Positions 1-9,363 of a stretch of DNA of 64,000 nucleotides are shown here, one piece after another. Numbering within the stretch: position 1 is the first letter of the stretch; every line of letters begins with the position of its first letter. Under the pieces are notes generated by a model that saw only the letters and a program-made list of their open reading frames with translations, was not told the DNA's origin and did no database searches. The position numbers were made by a program, and so were the translations under genes. This DNA comes from Pseudomonas flavescens (GTDB taxonomy: Bacteria > Pseudomonadota > Gammaproteobacteria > Pseudomonadales > Pseudomonadaceae), in assembly GCF_013408425.1 (NCBI RefSeq), contig NZ_JACBYV010000001.1, positions 2,170,001 to 2,234,000 of the forward strand, read 5' to 3'.

Positions 1-1644
1 CACCGCGTGCTCCTCGGCCAGACGCTTGCGCAGGGCACGCAGCGCTTCCCACTGCTCGCGCTCCTCGCCCCGCACCAACTGCCGCGCCGGGCTACCCGAG
101 GCCTTGGCACTCTGTTGCGGTTTGAGGTCACGGCGCAGTTGCAGCGTCACCTCCCCCCTTAACAATGGCCTACAGCTGTCGGACAGGCGCAGCCCGCCAT
201 AGCCCTCCAAGTCCACATCAGCCAGGCCACGCGCGACCAACTGACGGAACAGCGAGCGCCACTCGCCTTCGCTGAGCGCACTGCCCACACCGAAAACAGA
301 GAGATGCTGATGGCCAAGGCCGCGCATCTTCTCGTTGTCACGGCCGAGCAGAATGTCCACCAGGTGGCCGACGCCATAACGCTGACCACTGCGGTAGATG
401 GCCGACAGCGCCTGGCGCGCCGGTTCGGTGGCGTCCCAGGTTTGCACGCCGTCGGTGCAGTTGTCGCAATGCCCGCAGGGCTGCGGCAACTCTTCGTCGA
501 AATAGGCCAGCAGCACCTGGCGGCGGCAACGGGTTTCCTCGCACAGCGCGAGCATCGCATCGAGCTTGTGCTGCTCCACGCGCTTGTGGCGCTCGTCGCC
601 TTCGGAATTGGCGAGCATCTGCTTGAGGAAGATCATGTCCTGCAGGCCGTAGGCCATCCAGGCGTCGGCCGGCAGACCGTCGCGGCCGCCACGGCCGGTT
701 TCCTGGTAATAGGCTTCCAGCGACTTGGGCAGATCGAGGTGCGCGACGAAGCGCACGTTGGGCTTGTCGATACCCATGCCGAAGGCGATCGTCGCCACCA
801 TGATCAGCCCTTCCTCATTGAGGAAGCGCTTCTGGTTGTAGGCCCGCAGTTCGGCCGGCAGGCCGGCGTGATAGGGCAGCGCCGGAAAGCCCTGCTCGGT
901 CAGGAAGCCCGCCACCTCTTCGACCTTCTTGCGCGACAGGCAATAGACGATGCCTGCATCGCCCTTGCGCGCGGCCAGAAACGCCAGCAACTGCTTGCGG
1001 GGCTGCTCCTTGGGCACGATGCGGTAAAAGATGTTGGGACGGTCGAAGCTGGACAGGAAGCGCTCGGCATTCTGCAAATGCAGACGATTGACGATTTCCT
1101 CACGGGTACGCATGTCCGCGGTCGCGGTCAGGGCGATGCGCGGCACATCGGGGAACAGCTCGGCCAGTTGCCCCAACTGCAGGTATTCGGGACGGAAATC
1201 ATGCCCCCACTGGGACACGCAGTGAGCCTCGTCGATGGCGAACAGCGCGATCTGCAACTGCTGCAGGAAGGCCAGCATGCGCGGCTGCACCAGACGCTCC
1301 GGGGCGAGATAGAGCATCTTGATCTCGCCGCGACGGATACGATCAGCGATATCGCGCTGCTGATCCGCATCCAGCGTGGAGTTCAGCGCCACAGCGGCCA
1401 CACCCAGCTCTTCCAGGGTCGCCACCTGATCGTCCATCAGCGCGATCAGCGGTGAAACCACTACCGCCAGGCCATCGCGCAGCAACGCCGGCACCTGAAA
1501 ACACAGCGACTTGCCGCCACCGGTCGGCATCAGCACCAGCGCATCGCCACCACTGGCCACGCGCTCGATGATCGCACCCTGGCGGCCACGGAAGCTGTCA
1601 TAGCCGAATACGTCTTTGAGGATGCGTTGCGCCTGCTCGAGCAT
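1..1644 (-). CDS. recQ: ATP-dependent DNA helicase RecQ, 3' end outside window
   Basis: RecQ is a 3'-5' superfamily 2 helicase acting in recombination and fork repair. The frame is open for 548 codons from an ATG at 1644 and runs off the left edge, so the C-terminal part (rest of the winged-helix and HRDC domains) is not visible. Seen: Walker A PTGGGKS at about residues 40-46, DEAH box at about 138-141 followed by [10 protein letters not shown], motif V/VI region with [12 protein letters not shown], and the zinc-binding cysteine cluster CRR...CGHCDNC near residues 375-400. These are the RecQ hallmarks in the right order. The yecA-like and ybaN genes that follow on the other strand are often neighbours of recQ in Pseudomonas. 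Confidence 0.96.
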   Translation of the reverse strand, partial: MLEQAQRILKDVFGYDSFRGRQGAIIERVASGGDALVLMPTGGGKSLCFQVPALLRDGLAVVVSPLIALMDDQVATLEELGVAAVALNSTLDADQQRDIADRIRRGEIKMLYLAPERLVQPRMLAFLQQLQIALFAIDEAHCVSQWGHDFRPEYLQLGQLAELFPDVPRIALTATADMRTREEIVNRLHLQNAERFLSSFDRPNIFYRIVPKEQPRKQLLAFLAARKGDAGIVYCLSRKKVEEVAGFLTEQGFPALPYHAGLPAELRAYNQKRFLNEEGLIMVATIAFGMGIDKPNVRFVAHLDLPKSLEAYYQETGRGGRDGLPADAWMAYGLQDMIFLKQMLANSEGDERHKRVEQHKLDAMLALCEETRCRRQVLLAYFDEELPQPCGHCDNCTDGVQTWDATEPARQALSAIYRSGQRYGVGHLVDILLGRDNEKMRGLGHQHLSVFGVGSALSEGEWRSLFRQLVARGLADVDLEGYGGLRLSDSCRPLLRGEVTLQLRRDLKPQQSAKASGSPARQLVRGEEREQWEALRALRKRLAEEHAV

Positions 1645-1769
1645 GTAGGGTCTCCGAATCAAGCGGGGCATTATACGCAAGTGTCTCGCGGCGACGGGCA
1701 ACGGATGTGTTTTTTAGCGTTTAGCACGCCGTTTTGCCTGCAACTCTGGCCGGGCTGGTTGGTCTGCTC

Positions 1770-1971
1770 TAACAGGCCGTTGAAAAACCTAGGCGAGGCA
1801 GCCGGTGCAAGGCGAAAACAGGTGGGAACGCGGAGTTTACGAGTTGTAAATGAGCATGACTCGCTTCGCTCGCCCTTCGGGCCGCACTGAAGTGCGTTAG
1901 CCGTAAACGCCTTGCTGAACCTGTTTTCAACGAAGCAACGGCAACGCAGATAGTTTTTCAACAGCCTGCTA
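1770..1971. repeat. MITE-like element with terminal inverted repeats
   Basis: The two ends are inverted copies: TA-A-CAGGCCGTTGAAAAAC at 1770-1789 and, on the other strand, TA-G-CAGGCTGTTGAAAAAC starting at 1971. They agree at all but two of about 20 positions. Both ends carry a TA that could be a target duplication. The 202 bp interior has no credible ORF. It contains small hairpins (GCCC-TTC-GGGC and CGCACT-GA-AGTGCG) and two copies of a GAAAACAGGT box. This looks like a non-autonomous miniature element; the mobilising transposase is not in the window. Confidence 0.55.
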
Positions 1972-1975
1972 GAAT
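1970..1975 (+). promoter_or_regulatory. Possible -10 box for the yecA-like gene
   Basis: TAGAAT lies 34 bp before the ATG at 2009 and its first TA overlaps the right end of the MITE-like element. No good -35 is visible at the proper distance. If the box is real, the -35 region lies inside the element. Confidence 0.3.
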
Positions 1976-2008
1976 CCAGCCTCGTTTACTTCTTCAAGGT
2001 AGCCACCG

Positions 2009-2596
2009 ATGTCCTTCGCCGAGCAACTGTCCCGTCTGCAAGCCTTCCTCGATGCTGATGATCTGCACGAAGAGGCGTTGGACTATGTCGCCGCACACGG
2101 TTACCTGACCGCCCTCTCCATCTGCCCGGACAAGGTCGAGACCCGCGAGTGGATCGATGCCCTGTTCTCCGAGCCGCCGCACTACCGCAGCGATGAAGAG
2201 CGCGATGACATCGAAGCCACGCTTATCCAGCTGCAGTCCCACATCGCTCGCCAGCTGGCCAGTGACGACGAGCCGGAAGTCCCTTGCGACCTGGACTTGG
2301 GCGACGAGCCTGACGACTCCGACCTGCGCGGCTGGTGCATCGGTTTCATGGAAGGCGTGTTCCTGCGCGAAGCGGTATGGTTCGACGACGCCGAAGACGA
2401 AGTCAGCGAACTGCTGCTGCCGATCATGGTCGGTTCCGGCCTGTTCGACGAGCAGCCGGAATTCGCCGAGATTGCCCGTGACCGCGATCTGGTCGACAGC
2501 ATGATCGAGCAGATCCCCGAACTGCTCACCGCCCTGTTCCTGCTGTGCAACGCGCCAGAAGAGAAGCCCGCCCTGCTCAAACCTCGCCATCATTGA
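2009..2596 (+). CDS. YecA/UPF0149 family protein
   Basis: The 195-residue acidic protein matches the UPF0149 (YgfB/YecA) family. It has an N-terminal helical region (LSRLQAFLD) and the family core DDSDLRGWCIGFMEGVFLR near residues 105-125. The C-terminal SEC-C zinc motif found in longer YecA proteins is absent. Molecular function is not established for the family. It starts at ATG 2009, and no strong Shine-Dalgarno sequence is visible (AAGGTAG lies 6-12 bp upstream). The ybaN-like gene starts 16 bp after its stop, so the two are probably cotranscribed. Confidence 0.85.
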   Translation: MSFAEQLSRLQAFLDADDLHEEALDYVAAHGYLTALSICPDKVETREWIDALFSEPPHYRSDEERDDIEATLIQLQSHIARQLASDDEPEVPCDLDLGDEPDDSDLRGWCIGFMEGVFLREAVWFDDAEDEVSELLLPIMVGSGLFDEQPEFAEIARDRDLVDSMIEQIPELLTALFLLCNAPEEKPALLKPRHH

Positions 2597-2612
2597 TGGC
2601 GACGCCATCGAT

Positions 2613-3014
2613 ATGGCGCGCGAACCTTACGAAACACGCAACCCGCTGCTGCGCTATAGCCTGCTGACCCTCGGCTGGTTGAGCGTAGCGCTGGGCGTAC
2701 TCGGCATCTTCCTGCCGGTACTGCCAACCACTCCCTTCCTGCTGCTGGCTGCCGCCTGCTTCATGCGCAGCTCACGACGCTTCTATCTATGGCTGGTGGA
2801 ACACCCTCGCCTCGGCCCATGGATTCGCGACTATCTCGAAGGTGAAGGCATCCCCCGCAAGGCCAAGATTTACGCGATCGGCCTGATGTGGCTGAGCATC
2901 GGTGTTTCCTGCTGGCTGGTACCACTGATATGGGCCCGCCTGTTCATGCTGACCAGCGCCGTGCTCGTCAGCCTGTACATCCTCAAACAGAAGACGCTGC
3001 CGGACCGACGCTGA
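2613..3014 (+). CDS. YbaN/DUF454 family inner membrane protein
   Basis: A 133-residue small membrane protein of the DUF454 (YbaN) family. The characteristic segment LGVLGIFLPVLPTTPFLLLAAACF sits near residues 25-50, followed by RSSRRFYLWLVEHPRLGPWI. Two further hydrophobic stretches lie at about 85-125, so three to four membrane segments are likely. The function of the family is unknown. ATG 2613 is preferred; an ATG at 2596 that overlaps the previous stop is in another frame. The gene lies just after the yecA-like gene and just before a long REP array. Confidence 0.85.
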   Translation: MAREPYETRNPLLRYSLLTLGWLSVALGVLGIFLPVLPTTPFLLLAAACFMRSSRRFYLWLVEHPRLGPWIRDYLEGEGIPRKAKIYAIGLMWLSIGVSCWLVPLIWARLFMLTSAVLVSLYILKQKTLPDRR

Positions 3015-3054
3015 ATAGCCGACAGCACCTGCGCGCCGGAAACGCCACTCGATT

Positions 3055-4678
3055 GTAGGAGCCCTCTTGTGGGCGATCCGTCGTTCGGCCTCCCCGATCC
3101 ATCAGAATGGCCACCCTCGCTTCGCCCGCAAGCGGGCTCCTACGGGGGTGCGCGGCGGCGCGAATCGCTACCGTGCGAAAGGTTGGAATGCTCGAATCGG
3201 CTCGCGCCCTCAACCCCAAAACACCACTCGACTGTAGGAGCCCGCTTGCGGGCGATCCGTCGTTCGGCACCCGATCTATCAGAATGGCCACCATCGCTTC
3301 GCCCGCAAGCGGGCTCCTACGGGGTGCGCGGCTGCGCGAATCACTACCGTGCGAAAGGTTGGAATATCTCGAATCGGCTCGCGCCCTAAAGTCCAAAAAG
3401 CCACCCGACTGTAGGAGCCCGCTTGCGGGCGATCCGTCGTTCGGCCTCCCCGATCTATCAGAATGGCCACCCTCGCTTCGCCCGCAAGCGGGCTCCTGCG
3501 GGGTGCGCGGCGGCGCGAATCGCTTCCGTGCGAAAGGCTGGAATGTCTCGAATTGGCTCGCCCTCACCCCCAAAACACCACTCGACTGTAGGAGCCCGCT
3601 TGCGGGCGATCCGTCGTTCGGCCCCCGATCTATCAGAATGACCGCCATCGCTTCGCCCGCAAGCGGGCTCCTACGGGATGCGCGGCGGCGCGAATCACTT
3701 CCGTGCGGAAGGCTGGAATGTCTCGAATTCGGCTCGCGCCCTCAAGCCCAAAACGCCACCCGACTGTAGGAGCCCGCTTGCGGGCGATCCGTCGTTCGGC
3801 CCCCGATCTATCAGAATGGCCACCATCGCTTCGCCCGCAAGCGGGCTCCTACGGGGTGCGCGGCGGCGCGAATCACTACCGTGCGAAAGGTTGGAATGCC
3901 TCGAATCGGCTAGCGCCCTCAAGTCCAAAAAATCACTCGACTGTAGGAGCCCGCTTGCGGGCGATCCGTCGTTCAGCCCCCGATCTATCAGCATGGCCAC
4001 CATCGCTTCGCCCGCAAGCGGGCTCCTACGGGTGCGTGGCGGCGCGAATCGCTTCCGTGCGGAAGGCTGGAATGTCTCGAATCGGCTAGCGCCCTCAAGT
4101 CCAAAAAATCACTCAATTGTAGGAGCCCGCTTGCGGGCGATCCGTCGTTCGGCCTCCCCGATCCATCAGAATGGCCACCCTCGCTTCGCCCGCAAGTGGG
4201 CTCCTGCGGGGTGCGCGGCGGCGCGAATCGCTTCCGTGCGAAAGGCTGGAATGTCTCGAATTGGCTCGCCCTCACCCCCAAAACACCACCCGATTGTAGG
4301 AGCCCGCTTGCGGGCGATCCGTCGTTCGGCCTCCCCGATCCATCAGAATGGCCACCATCGCTTCGCCCGCAAGCGGGCTCCTGCGGGGTGCACGGCGGCG
4401 CGAATCGCTTCCGTGCGAAAGGTTGGAATATCTCGAATCGGCTAGCGCCCTCACCCCCAAAACACCACTCGACTGTAGGAGCCCGCTTGCGGGCGATCCG
4501 TCGTTCGGCCTCCCCGATCTATCAGAATGGCCACCCTCGCTTCGCCCGCAAGCGGGCTCCTGCGGGGTGCGCGGCGGCGCGAACACTACTGCGCGGGAGG
4601 TTGGAATGCTCGAATCGGCTCACGCCCTCACCCCCAAAACGCCACTCGACTGTAGGAGCCCGCTTGCGGGCGATGGTT
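3055..4678. repeat. REP array A: nine ~177-bp tandem units plus a partial one
   Basis: The head GTAGGAGCC recurs at 3055, 3234, 3411, 3588, 3766, 3943, 4119, 4296, 4475 and 4652, i.e. every 176-179 bp. Each unit has a head stem (GTAGGAGCCCGCTTGCGGGC), a spacer of about 40 bp, an inverted tail stem (GCCCGCAAGCGGGCTCCTAC) and a long linker containing GCGCGAATCGC and a TCGAATCGGCT box. The last unit is cut after its head. The first head is variant (CTCTTGTGGGC). The period is often exactly 3 x 59, which keeps several frames open; the resulting ORFs are repeat artefacts. Confidence 0.95.
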
Positions 4679-4798
4679 GATCCGCCAGGATCCATCGGCA
4701 TGACCGCAGACAGCCAGACTGCACGTCCGGGCATCGCCAACAGATTTTCCATCCGCTGATACACTGCATGGGAGATCAGTTCACAGGAGGTGACAGGC

Positions 4799-5026
4799 AT
4801 GACGACTCAGCGTGCACAGGATACGACCCCGACCACCCATTTCCGCAGTGACCGGGTCACCACGATCAATGGTCGGTTCTTCTTCACAACGCGCGAAGGC
4901 ACCCTCGAAGGCCCCTACTTTTCCCGGGATGAGGCCGAGCGCAGCATCCCTCGCTATATCGACCGCATGCTGCAGTCGCTGGCAATCATCGAGAGCCGCA
5001 ACAGCGAGGGTGGCTTCAGGCCCTGA
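4799..5026 (+). CDS. Small DUF6316-like protein
   Basis: A 75-residue protein, start MTTQRAQDTTP, centred on a hydrophilic module (NGRFFFTTREGTLEGPYFSR) followed by a helix with DEAERSIPRYIDRML. It resembles the small DUF6316 proteins of Pseudomonas; no biochemical role is known. The start is set by AGGAGG at 4785-4790, 8 bp before ATG 4799. A GTG at 4790 in the same frame lies inside that ribosome-binding site. It is convergent with pap; the 69-bp gap holds an imperfect CCTGG...CCAGG hairpin without a T run. Confidence 0.65.
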   Translation: MTTQRAQDTTPTTHFRSDRVTTINGRFFFTTREGTLEGPYFSRDEAERSIPRYIDRMLQSLAIIESRNSEGGFRP

Positions 5027-5095
5027 CCCATCGGCCATCAACCCTGGGTCTCGCTTCGCTCAACGCCAGGCCAGGGGCCGCGGATACCGACGGCC

Positions 5096-6589
5096 TCAGC
5101 GCCCGTCCTTTTCGAAAGCAGCTTCCAGCGCATCATTGATGGTGCGCAGTACCTTCACACGGGCGAACTGCTTGTCGTTGGCTTCGACCAGCGTCCAAGG
5201 CGCCAGGCGAGTACTGGTGCGATCAACCATATCGCCCACCGCTTCGCGGTACTGCGGCCACTTCTCGCGGTTGCGCCAGTCTTCCTCGGTGATCTTGAAG
5301 CGCTTCACCGGATTGGCCTCGCGCTCGCGAAAACGCATCAGCTGGGTGTCGCCATCGATGGCAAGCCAGAACTTCACCAGCACCACGCCGGCATTACTGA
5401 GCTGCTCCTCGAAATCGTTGATCTCGCCATAGGCACGTAACCAGTCCGCCGGTTCGCAGAAGCCCTCGACCCGCTCCACCAATACCCGGCCGTACCAGGA
5501 ACGATCGAACACGGTGAACTTGCCGCGCGCCGGAATGTGCCGCCAGAAACGCCAAAGATAAGGTTGCGCACGTTCCTCCTCGGTCGGCGCTGCCACCGGC
5601 ACGATACGGTATTGCCGGGGGTCCAGCGCCGCGGCGACCCGGCGTATGGCTCCGCCCTTGCCAGCGGCATCGTTACCCTCGAACACCGCCACCAAGGCAT
5701 GGCGGCGCATGCGTTTGTCGCGCATCAACAGTGACAGGCGTGCCTGTTCGCGGGTCAGTTGCTCGCGATAGTCAGCTTTGCTCAGGTGCGCACTCATATC
5801 CAGGCTGTCGAGCAGACTGCGCTGGTCGGTTCGAGTCATCAACGGCGTGGCATGAGGCAGCGGCGCACGCTCACCCGTACCGCGCAGTGCGGCCTGCAAC
5901 CCCTCGAGCAGAACGCGCCCAACAGTCAGGCTGCGGTAATTGGCGTCCGCACCGGCGACGATGTACCAGGGCGAGTAATCGCGGCTGGTGCGCCGCAACA
6001 GATCCTCGCCGACACGTACGAACTTGTCGTAGGTCTTCGACTGCTGCCAGTCCAACGGGCTAAGGCGCCAGCTGTGCAACGGATCGTCCCGCAGGCTCTC
6101 GAGACGGCCCAGCATCTGTTTCTTGGAGAGGTGGAACCAGAACTTGAAGATCAACGTGCCTTCGTTGCAGAGCATCTGCTCCAGGCCGAGCGCGCCGTCG
6201 ATGGCGCCATTGAGGTCGTCCTTCTTCAGGTCGCCGTGGACGCGGCCCTGCAGCATCTGGCTGTACCAGTTGCCGAAGAAGATACCGATCCGCCCCTTGG
6301 GCGGCAGTTGCCGCCAGTAGCGCCAGGCTGCCGGCCGGGCCATTTCTTCGTCGGTCTGCTGGTCGAAGGTACTGACCTGGATCAGGCGCGGGTCCATCCA
6401 CTCGTTGAGCAACTTGACCGTCTCGCCCTTGCCTGCGCCTTCGATGCCGTTGATCAGGATGATCACCGCCGAACGCCCCTGCTCGCGCAACGCATATTGC
6501 GCCTCGAGCAGCGCCTCGCGCAGCACCTGCTCTTCGGCGTCGAAAGTGGCCTTGTCGATGACGTGGTCGATCTCGGCGGATTCGAACAT
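5096..6589 (-). CDS. pap: Polyphosphate:AMP phosphotransferase (two PPK2 domains)
   Basis: Makes ADP from AMP using polyphosphate as phosphate donor. The 497-residue protein contains two PPK2-type P-loop kinase domains in tandem, as in the class II PPK2 enzyme PAP. The first has GIEGAGKGE at about 48-56 and the lid region WYSQMLQGR. The second has FEGNDAAGKGG near 295-310 and FDRSWYGRVLVERVEGF. Start chosen at ATG 6589 (MFESAEID), with GGAAGAGG about 7 bp upstream; an in-frame ATG 28 codons earlier would extend into the mnmC promoter region. Divergent from mnmC. Confidence 0.93.
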   Translation of the reverse strand: MFESAEIDHVIDKATFDAEEQVLREALLEAQYALREQGRSAVIILINGIEGAGKGETVKLLNEWMDPRLIQVSTFDQQTDEEMARPAAWRYWRQLPPKGRIGIFFGNWYSQMLQGRVHGDLKKDDLNGAIDGALGLEQMLCNEGTLIFKFWFHLSKKQMLGRLESLRDDPLHSWRLSPLDWQQSKTYDKFVRVGEDLLRRTSRDYSPWYIVAGADANYRSLTVGRVLLEGLQAALRGTGERAPLPHATPLMTRTDQRSLLDSLDMSAHLSKADYREQLTREQARLSLLMRDKRMRRHALVAVFEGNDAAGKGGAIRRVAAALDPRQYRIVPVAAPTEEERAQPYLWRFWRHIPARGKFTVFDRSWYGRVLVERVEGFCEPADWLRAYGEINDFEEQLSNAGVVLVKFWLAIDGDTQLMRFREREANPVKRFKITEEDWRNREKWPQYREAVGDMVDRTSTRLAPWTLVEANDKQFARVKVLRTINDALEAAFEKDGR

Positions 6590-6717
6590 AAGCACCTCTT
6601 CCTGAACGGTATGCTCCAGACTAGGGGCCGTTGGCATTGCAGTGCAAGCCGCGTTGGCGCTCACGCTGCACATCGCCCCTGTTAGAATCGCCGCCCTGCC
6701 CGTTCAGGAACGCCGCC

Positions 6718-8676
6718 ATGGCCGATCAACACGCACAACTCGACTGGGACGAACAGGGCCAGCCCTCGTCACGCCAATACGCCGACGTCTATTTCTCCCG
6801 GGAGAACGGCCTGGAAGAGACGCGCTACGTATTCCTCAGCAACAACGACCTGCCGCAACGCTTCGCTGCGCTGCAACCTGACGAGCAACTGGTGATCGGC
6901 GAAACCGGGTTCGGCACCGGCATGAACTTTCTTTGCGCCTGGGAGCTGTTCGAGCAAATGGCCCCAAGCGGTGCACGGCTGCATTTCGTCAGTGTCGAAA
7001 TGCACCCGCTTACCCACGCCGACCTGCAGCGCGCGCTAGCGCTGTGGCCGTCGCTGCAGCGCTACAGCCAGCAACTGCTCGATGGATATTTCGGTATCAA
7101 CACGGGCTTTCAGCGCCTGGTTTTCGACGCCGGGCGCGTGGTACTGACGCTGATGATCGGCGACGTGTTGGCCATGCTGCCGCAGCTCGATGCTCGTGTC
7201 GACGCCTGGTTTCTCGACGGTTTCGCGCCCTCGAAGAACCCCGAGATGTGGACCCCCGACCTGTTCGCTCAGCTGGCCCGGCTAAGCACCGCGCAAACCA
7301 CGCTCGGCACCTTCACATCCACCGGCTACGTTCGCCGTGCGCTCAACGACGCGGGCTTCCAGATGAAGCGGGTTCCCGGCCTCGGCAAGAAATGGGAAGT
7401 CATGCGCGGCACCTTCGGCGGTGCAGCCAGCACCTCGAGCAAGCCGTGGTTCGCCCGCCCGGCCCATAGCCCACGCGAGCGCAGTGCATTGGTGATCGGC
7501 GCAGGGCTCGCCGGCTGCGCTACCGCCGCCAGCCTTGCCGCGCGGGGTTGGCAGGTGGAGCTGCTGGAACGCCATGCGGCCATCGCTCAGGAAGCGTCCG
7601 GCAATCCACAGGGCGTGCTGTATCTCAAGCTCTCCGCCCATGGCACGGCACTGTCGCGGCTGATCGTCGACGGCTTCGGTTTCACCCGCCGGCTGCTCGA
7701 GCGTCTGCACAAGGGACAGGACTGGGACGACTGCGGCGTGCTGCAACTGGCTTTCGACGAGCGTGAAGCACAGCGCCAGGCCAAGCTCGCCGCCGCCTTT
7801 CCCGACACCTTGCTAACTCAGATCGATCGTGAGGAAGCCGAGCGCAAGGCGGGTGTCGGGCTGGCCAGCGGCGGGCTGTTCTACCCCGACGCCGGCTGGG
7901 TGCACCCGCCTGCGCTCTGCCAGCATCTGATCGCTCACCCAAAGGTGAACCTGCACGGTTGTCAACATGCCTTGCAGCTCAAACGCGTGGACGGTGAGTG
8001 GCAGGCCTGGAGCGGTGAGCGAATGATTGCCCGCGCAGCGGTTGTCGTGCTTTGCGGGGCCGCGGATATCACCCGCTTCGCACAGAGCGCGCAGTTGCCG
8101 CTCAAGCGAATCCGCGGGCAGATCAGCCGCCTGCCTGCGTCACCAACGAGCATCGCGTTGCGCACTGTGGTGTGCGCCGAAGGTTATGTGGCGCCGGTTT
8201 GCCAGGGCGAACATACCCTGGGCGCCAGCTTCAATTTCGACAGCGATGACCTGACGCCGAGTAGCGCCGAGCACGCCAGCAATCTGGAGCTGCTGCGGGA
8301 GATATCCGGCGACCTCGCCGACCGCCTGCAAGTCGACGCGCTCGAGCCGGATACGCTGCAAGGTCGCGCGGCTTTTCGCTGCACCAGCCCGGACTATTTG
8401 CCTATCGTCGGGCCGCTCGCCGATCCTGTCGCCTTCGCCGAGGCCTACGCCGTACTGGCCCGTGACGCCCGCCAGGTGCCGCAGGTACCTTGCCCCTGGC
8501 AGGAAGGCTTGTACATCAACAGCGGTCACGGCTCCCGCGGGCTGATCACCGCACCGCTGTCCGGCGAGCTGATCGCCGCCTGGCTCAACGACGAACCGCT
8601 GCCAGTCCCCCAGGACATCGCCGAAGCCTGCCACCCCAACCGCTTCATGCTGCGGCAACTGATCCGCAAGGGCTGA
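6718..8676 (+). CDS. mnmC: Bifunctional tRNA mnm5s2U synthesis protein MnmC
   Basis: Carries out the last two steps of 5-methylaminomethyl-2-thiouridine synthesis at the wobble position of certain tRNAs. The 652-residue protein has an N-terminal SAM methyltransferase domain (GETGFGTGMNF at about 61-71; DGFAPSKNPEMW near 165-176) and a C-terminal FAD oxidase domain (VIGAGLAGCATAASLAARG near 258-276; NSGHGSRG close to the end). Start at ATG 6718, with CAGGAACGCC upstream. A TTAGAAT box about 35 bp upstream of the ATG may be its -10. Length and domain order are normal for the fused enzyme. Confidence 0.96.
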   Translation: MADQHAQLDWDEQGQPSSRQYADVYFSRENGLEETRYVFLSNNDLPQRFAALQPDEQLVIGETGFGTGMNFLCAWELFEQMAPSGARLHFVSVEMHPLTHADLQRALALWPSLQRYSQQLLDGYFGINTGFQRLVFDAGRVVLTLMIGDVLAMLPQLDARVDAWFLDGFAPSKNPEMWTPDLFAQLARLSTAQTTLGTFTSTGYVRRALNDAGFQMKRVPGLGKKWEVMRGTFGGAASTSSKPWFARPAHSPRERSALVIGAGLAGCATAASLAARGWQVELLERHAAIAQEASGNPQGVLYLKLSAHGTALSRLIVDGFGFTRRLLERLHKGQDWDDCGVLQLAFDEREAQRQAKLAAAFPDTLLTQIDREEAERKAGVGLASGGLFYPDAGWVHPPALCQHLIAHPKVNLHGCQHALQLKRVDGEWQAWSGERMIARAAVVVLCGAADITRFAQSAQLPLKRIRGQISRLPASPTSIALRTVVCAEGYVAPVCQGEHTLGASFNFDSDDLTPSSAEHASNLELLREISGDLADRLQVDALEPDTLQGRAAFRCTSPDYLPIVGPLADPVAFAEAYAVLARDARQVPQVPCPWQEGLYINSGHGSRGLITAPLSGELIAAWLNDEPLPVPQDIAEACHPNRFMLRQLIRKG

Positions 8677-8711
8677 TATCTACCGATTGGTGCGCGGCGC
8701 GCCAACAGTTG

Positions 8712-8852
8712 CGGCCTTACCGCGATTCGGACGCTGCCCTTGCGATTCGCCGAGGGGGCGCGGTTCCTACCATGGCGATCGCAATACCGTATCCGTAGGA
8801 GCGTCGCCCCCGGCGCGAATGATCGTGGCTGTACCGCGGATCCCAGCTGTTC
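8712..8852. repeat. REP array B, left part (tail of one unit, head of the next)
   Basis: A tail stem (GATTCGCCGAGGGGGCGCGG, TTCCTAC) ends at 8770. After a 24-bp linker, a head (GTAGGAGCGTCGCCCCCGGC) begins at 8795. The head half-unit breaks off at about 8852, 55 bp before the ribosome-binding site of the RAYT gene. The complementary half-unit resumes directly after the RAYT stop at 9364. Confidence 0.85.
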
Positions 8853-8919
8853 GCCAAAAACGAATGTTCCGATCGCTGAACTACACTAGCGAAACACGTA
8901 GATCCAAGGAGGGATTAAT

Positions 8920-9363
8920 GTGAACGCCAATCACCGATTTGCCCATAGGCTTCGCTTGGGAAGGTGGTCAGCCCATGGCCAGGTTTACCTGATAACCACG
9001 GTGACTCTGAATAGAAAACCTGTCTTCGCTGACTTTCACCAAGCCAGGAAGCTGATCAACATAATCAAGCAGGACGCACTGGCGGGTACGCACACGACGT
9101 TAAGCTATGTGTTGATGCCTGATCATCTACATTGGCTCTTTCAGTTACGACAAGGAACCCTGTCACAGCTCGTTGGTAGAGTGAAGTCGCTGTCGTCGAG
9201 GCATATCGGTGAGCCAATCTGGCAAAAGGGTTTCCACGATCATGCAGTGCGCAGAGAGGACGATGTACTTCATATTGCGCGTTACATCGTAGCCAATCCA
9301 TTGCGCGCTGGATTGGTAAAGCGAATAGGCGATTATCCGCACTGGGATGCAATCTGGCTCTAG
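8920..9363 (+). CDS. REP-associated tyrosine transposase (RAYT, IS200-like)
   Basis: A 147-residue single-strand transposase of the Y1/HUH superfamily. The HUH metal site is H69-L-H71 in MPDHLHWLFQL. The likely nucleophile is Y122 in ARYIVANPLRAGLV, the typical RAYT C-terminal signature. Such proteins are linked to the spread of REP/REPIN sequences. The start is GTG 8920, with AAGGAGG at 8907-8913 spaced 7 bp. An ATG two bases upstream is immediately followed by TGA, so it is not the start. The gene interrupts a REP array of family B, which suggests that this family is its substrate. Confidence 0.92.
   Translation: MNANHRFAHRLRLGRWSAHGQVYLITTVTLNRKPVFADFHQARKLINIIKQDALAGTHTTLSYVLMPDHLHWLFQLRQGTLSQLVGRVKSLSSRHIGEPIWQKGFHDHAVRREDDVLHIARYIVANPLRAGLVKRIGDYPHWDAIWL

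Noticed and set aside
304..1455. Long plus-strand ORF of 383 codons
   Set aside because: It is the antisense shadow of recQ, whose frame shows all helicase motifs on the minus strand. No family resemblance on the plus strand.
3107..4759. Overlapping ORFs of up to 255 codons in array A
   Set aside because: They are translations of the tandem repeat, present on both strands and in several frames because the period is mostly a multiple of three.
8687..8923. 78-codon ORF just before the RAYT gene
   Set aside because: It runs through REP sequence and ends at ATGTGA overlapping the RAYT start. The strong ribosome-binding site is positioned for the RAYT GTG instead.
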